Below are positions 6,513-7,024 of a DNA stretch of 7,024 nucleotides, piece after piece. Position numbers and translations under genes: made by a program. A model generated the notes under the pieces. That model saw only the letters and a list, made by a program, of their open reading frames with translations. It searched no databases and was not told the origin of the DNA. Source of the DNA: CAZFBR01 sp035353495 [NCBI: uncultured bacterium]. Its GTDB lineage: Bacteria; DAOPZR01. The DNA lies in contig CAZFBR010000186.1 in assembly GCA_964517215.1 (NCBI GenBank), positions 1 through 7,024 of the forward strand. Direction: 5' to 3'. Within the stretch, counting starts at the first letter, position 1, and every line of letters starts with the position of its first letter.

Positions 6513-6799
6513 ATGAATATGTGGAAACCATCCGAATCTGAAATCAGACGCGAGGCATCCGGGACGGAAATAATCCTTTGGGAGGGGCGCCCACGTCAAG
6601 AATTTATTCCGATTCTCTGACATGGTTATGATTCCTTTATTTCTGTTATAGATGGCTTCGCAATATTATGGGAAGTATCCGTGACTAAGTCCGGAGCATT
6701 TTCTTTTTCATGCGGTGGGGCATTCCGTTTGTGTTGGTGGGTCTGCATAGCACTATAGGCCGTTTTCTGGTTGACGCAGCCCAGCACAAACGCAGCGAA
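6513..6799 (+). pseudogene. Decayed small membrane protein of the bacterial PH-domain type
   Basis: Pieced together across frames, the sequence resembles the N-terminal part of short membrane proteins of the bacterial PH-domain type, which open with a conserved WEG.P.Q segment and two membrane helices. From ATG 6513 the frame reads EIILWEGRPRQEF and stops at TGA 6618-6620. One frame over, from 6610, it reads RFSDMVMIPLFLL and hits TAG 6649-6651. From 6654, back in the first frame, it reads GFAILWEVSVTKSGA. From about 6701, in the third frame, it reads FFFMRWGIPFVLVGL and then STIGRFLVDAAQHKRSE to about 6799. At least three frame changes and one internal stop are therefore needed. Similarity ends after the second helix; the soluble PH-like half expected next is missing, and GC-rich unrelated sequence follows. 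The promoter and the ATG at 6513 survive, though no strong ribosome site is seen. The family was recognised from memory of the motif pattern. A functional product is very unlikely. Confidence 0.7.
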
Positions 6800-6901
6800 C
6801 ACCCGCCCGCCGGCGCGCATACCGGCAGCAGCATGCCGACAGCGAATGCCGCATCAGCGGCGGCGGCCAGCATGCGCAGACCGATTTCATCGGTCATTCC
6901 C

Positions 6902-7024
6902 TCATTCTCGCCGGTTGCGGCAGCTGCTGAGCAGGACCAGCAGCATGCCGGCGAGCAGGCCGGTAGCCGCGCCAGACAATTCGAATGACGCTCCCCGGGG
7001 ATACAGCAGCATGGCCGAATCAGT
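6902..7024 (-). CDS. Possible 3' end of a small membrane protein (partial, unidentified)
   Basis: An open minus-strand frame enters from the window edge and ends at TGA 6904-6902. It encodes about 40 residues with a hydrophobic stretch (GAATGLLAGMLLVLLSS) and a basic end (CRNRRE), like a protein finishing just after a membrane helix. Four bases later an ATG at 6897 begins another minus-strand frame (MTDEIGLRMLAAAADAAF...) that runs to 6685, across the PH-domain remnant, so its latter part cannot be a conserved gene. I do not recognise either. Both may be chance frames in GC-rich DNA. Confidence 0.25.
   Translation of the reverse strand, partial: TDSAMLLYPRGASFELSGAATGLLAGMLLVLLSSCRNRRE

Overview
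The window reads as accessory or weakly selected sequence from a moderately GC-rich bacterium, most likely a proteobacterium and perhaps a gammaproteobacterium. This rests on gene style (a YtrA-type GntR/ABC cassette, a Na/Pi cotransporter with a PhoU-like tail, sigma70-type promoters), not on any species-specific match. TAG, TGA and TAA are all used as stops, so the standard bacterial code applies.

Layout. (1) 1-906, plus strand: the 3' part of an alkaline-phosphatase-superfamily metallohydrolase, with an in-frame amber codon at 55-57 between two stretches that both look like the same protein. It is most likely a pseudogene and its 5' end lies outside the window. (2) 967-993: a strong hairpin with a 10-bp stem in the gap before the next gene. 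(3) 1054-2691, plus strand: an intact 545-aa Na/Pi-cotransporter-family membrane protein with a C-terminal PhoU-like helical region. (4) 2692-2873: a short convergent gap without a convincing terminator. (5) 2874-6082, minus strand: a compact three-gene operon, transcribed leftward in the order GntR/YtrA-family repressor, ABC ATPase, ABC permease. The reading frames overlap by 23 and 8 bases. The permease has about 390 residues of probable extracytoplasmic domain after its membrane part. The operon has a perfect-consensus sigma70 promoter (TTGACA, 17-bp spacer, TATAAT) whose -10 box lies inside an inverted repeat, the expected arrangement for autorepression. (6) 6139-6457: non-coding sequence. 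(7) 6458-6799, plus strand: an extended -10 promoter between two copies of a TAACATGTT palindrome, followed by a decayed gene for a small membrane protein of the bacterial PH-domain type, broken by several frameshifts and a stop. (8) 6902-7024, minus strand: a possible 3' end of a small membrane-protein ORF.

The phosphatase remnant and the Na/Pi transporter share a phosphate theme, but a functional link is inference only. The GntR-ABC operon is a self-contained efflux or envelope-stress type module. Its large C-terminal periplasmic domain, ending in a GKLP-type segment, is the most unusual intact element. Two broken genes in 7 kb, plus a 13-bp tandem duplication at the permease 3' end, suggest relaxed selection or ongoing decay. 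I found no CRISPR array, tRNA, rRNA, insertion sequence or integrase.
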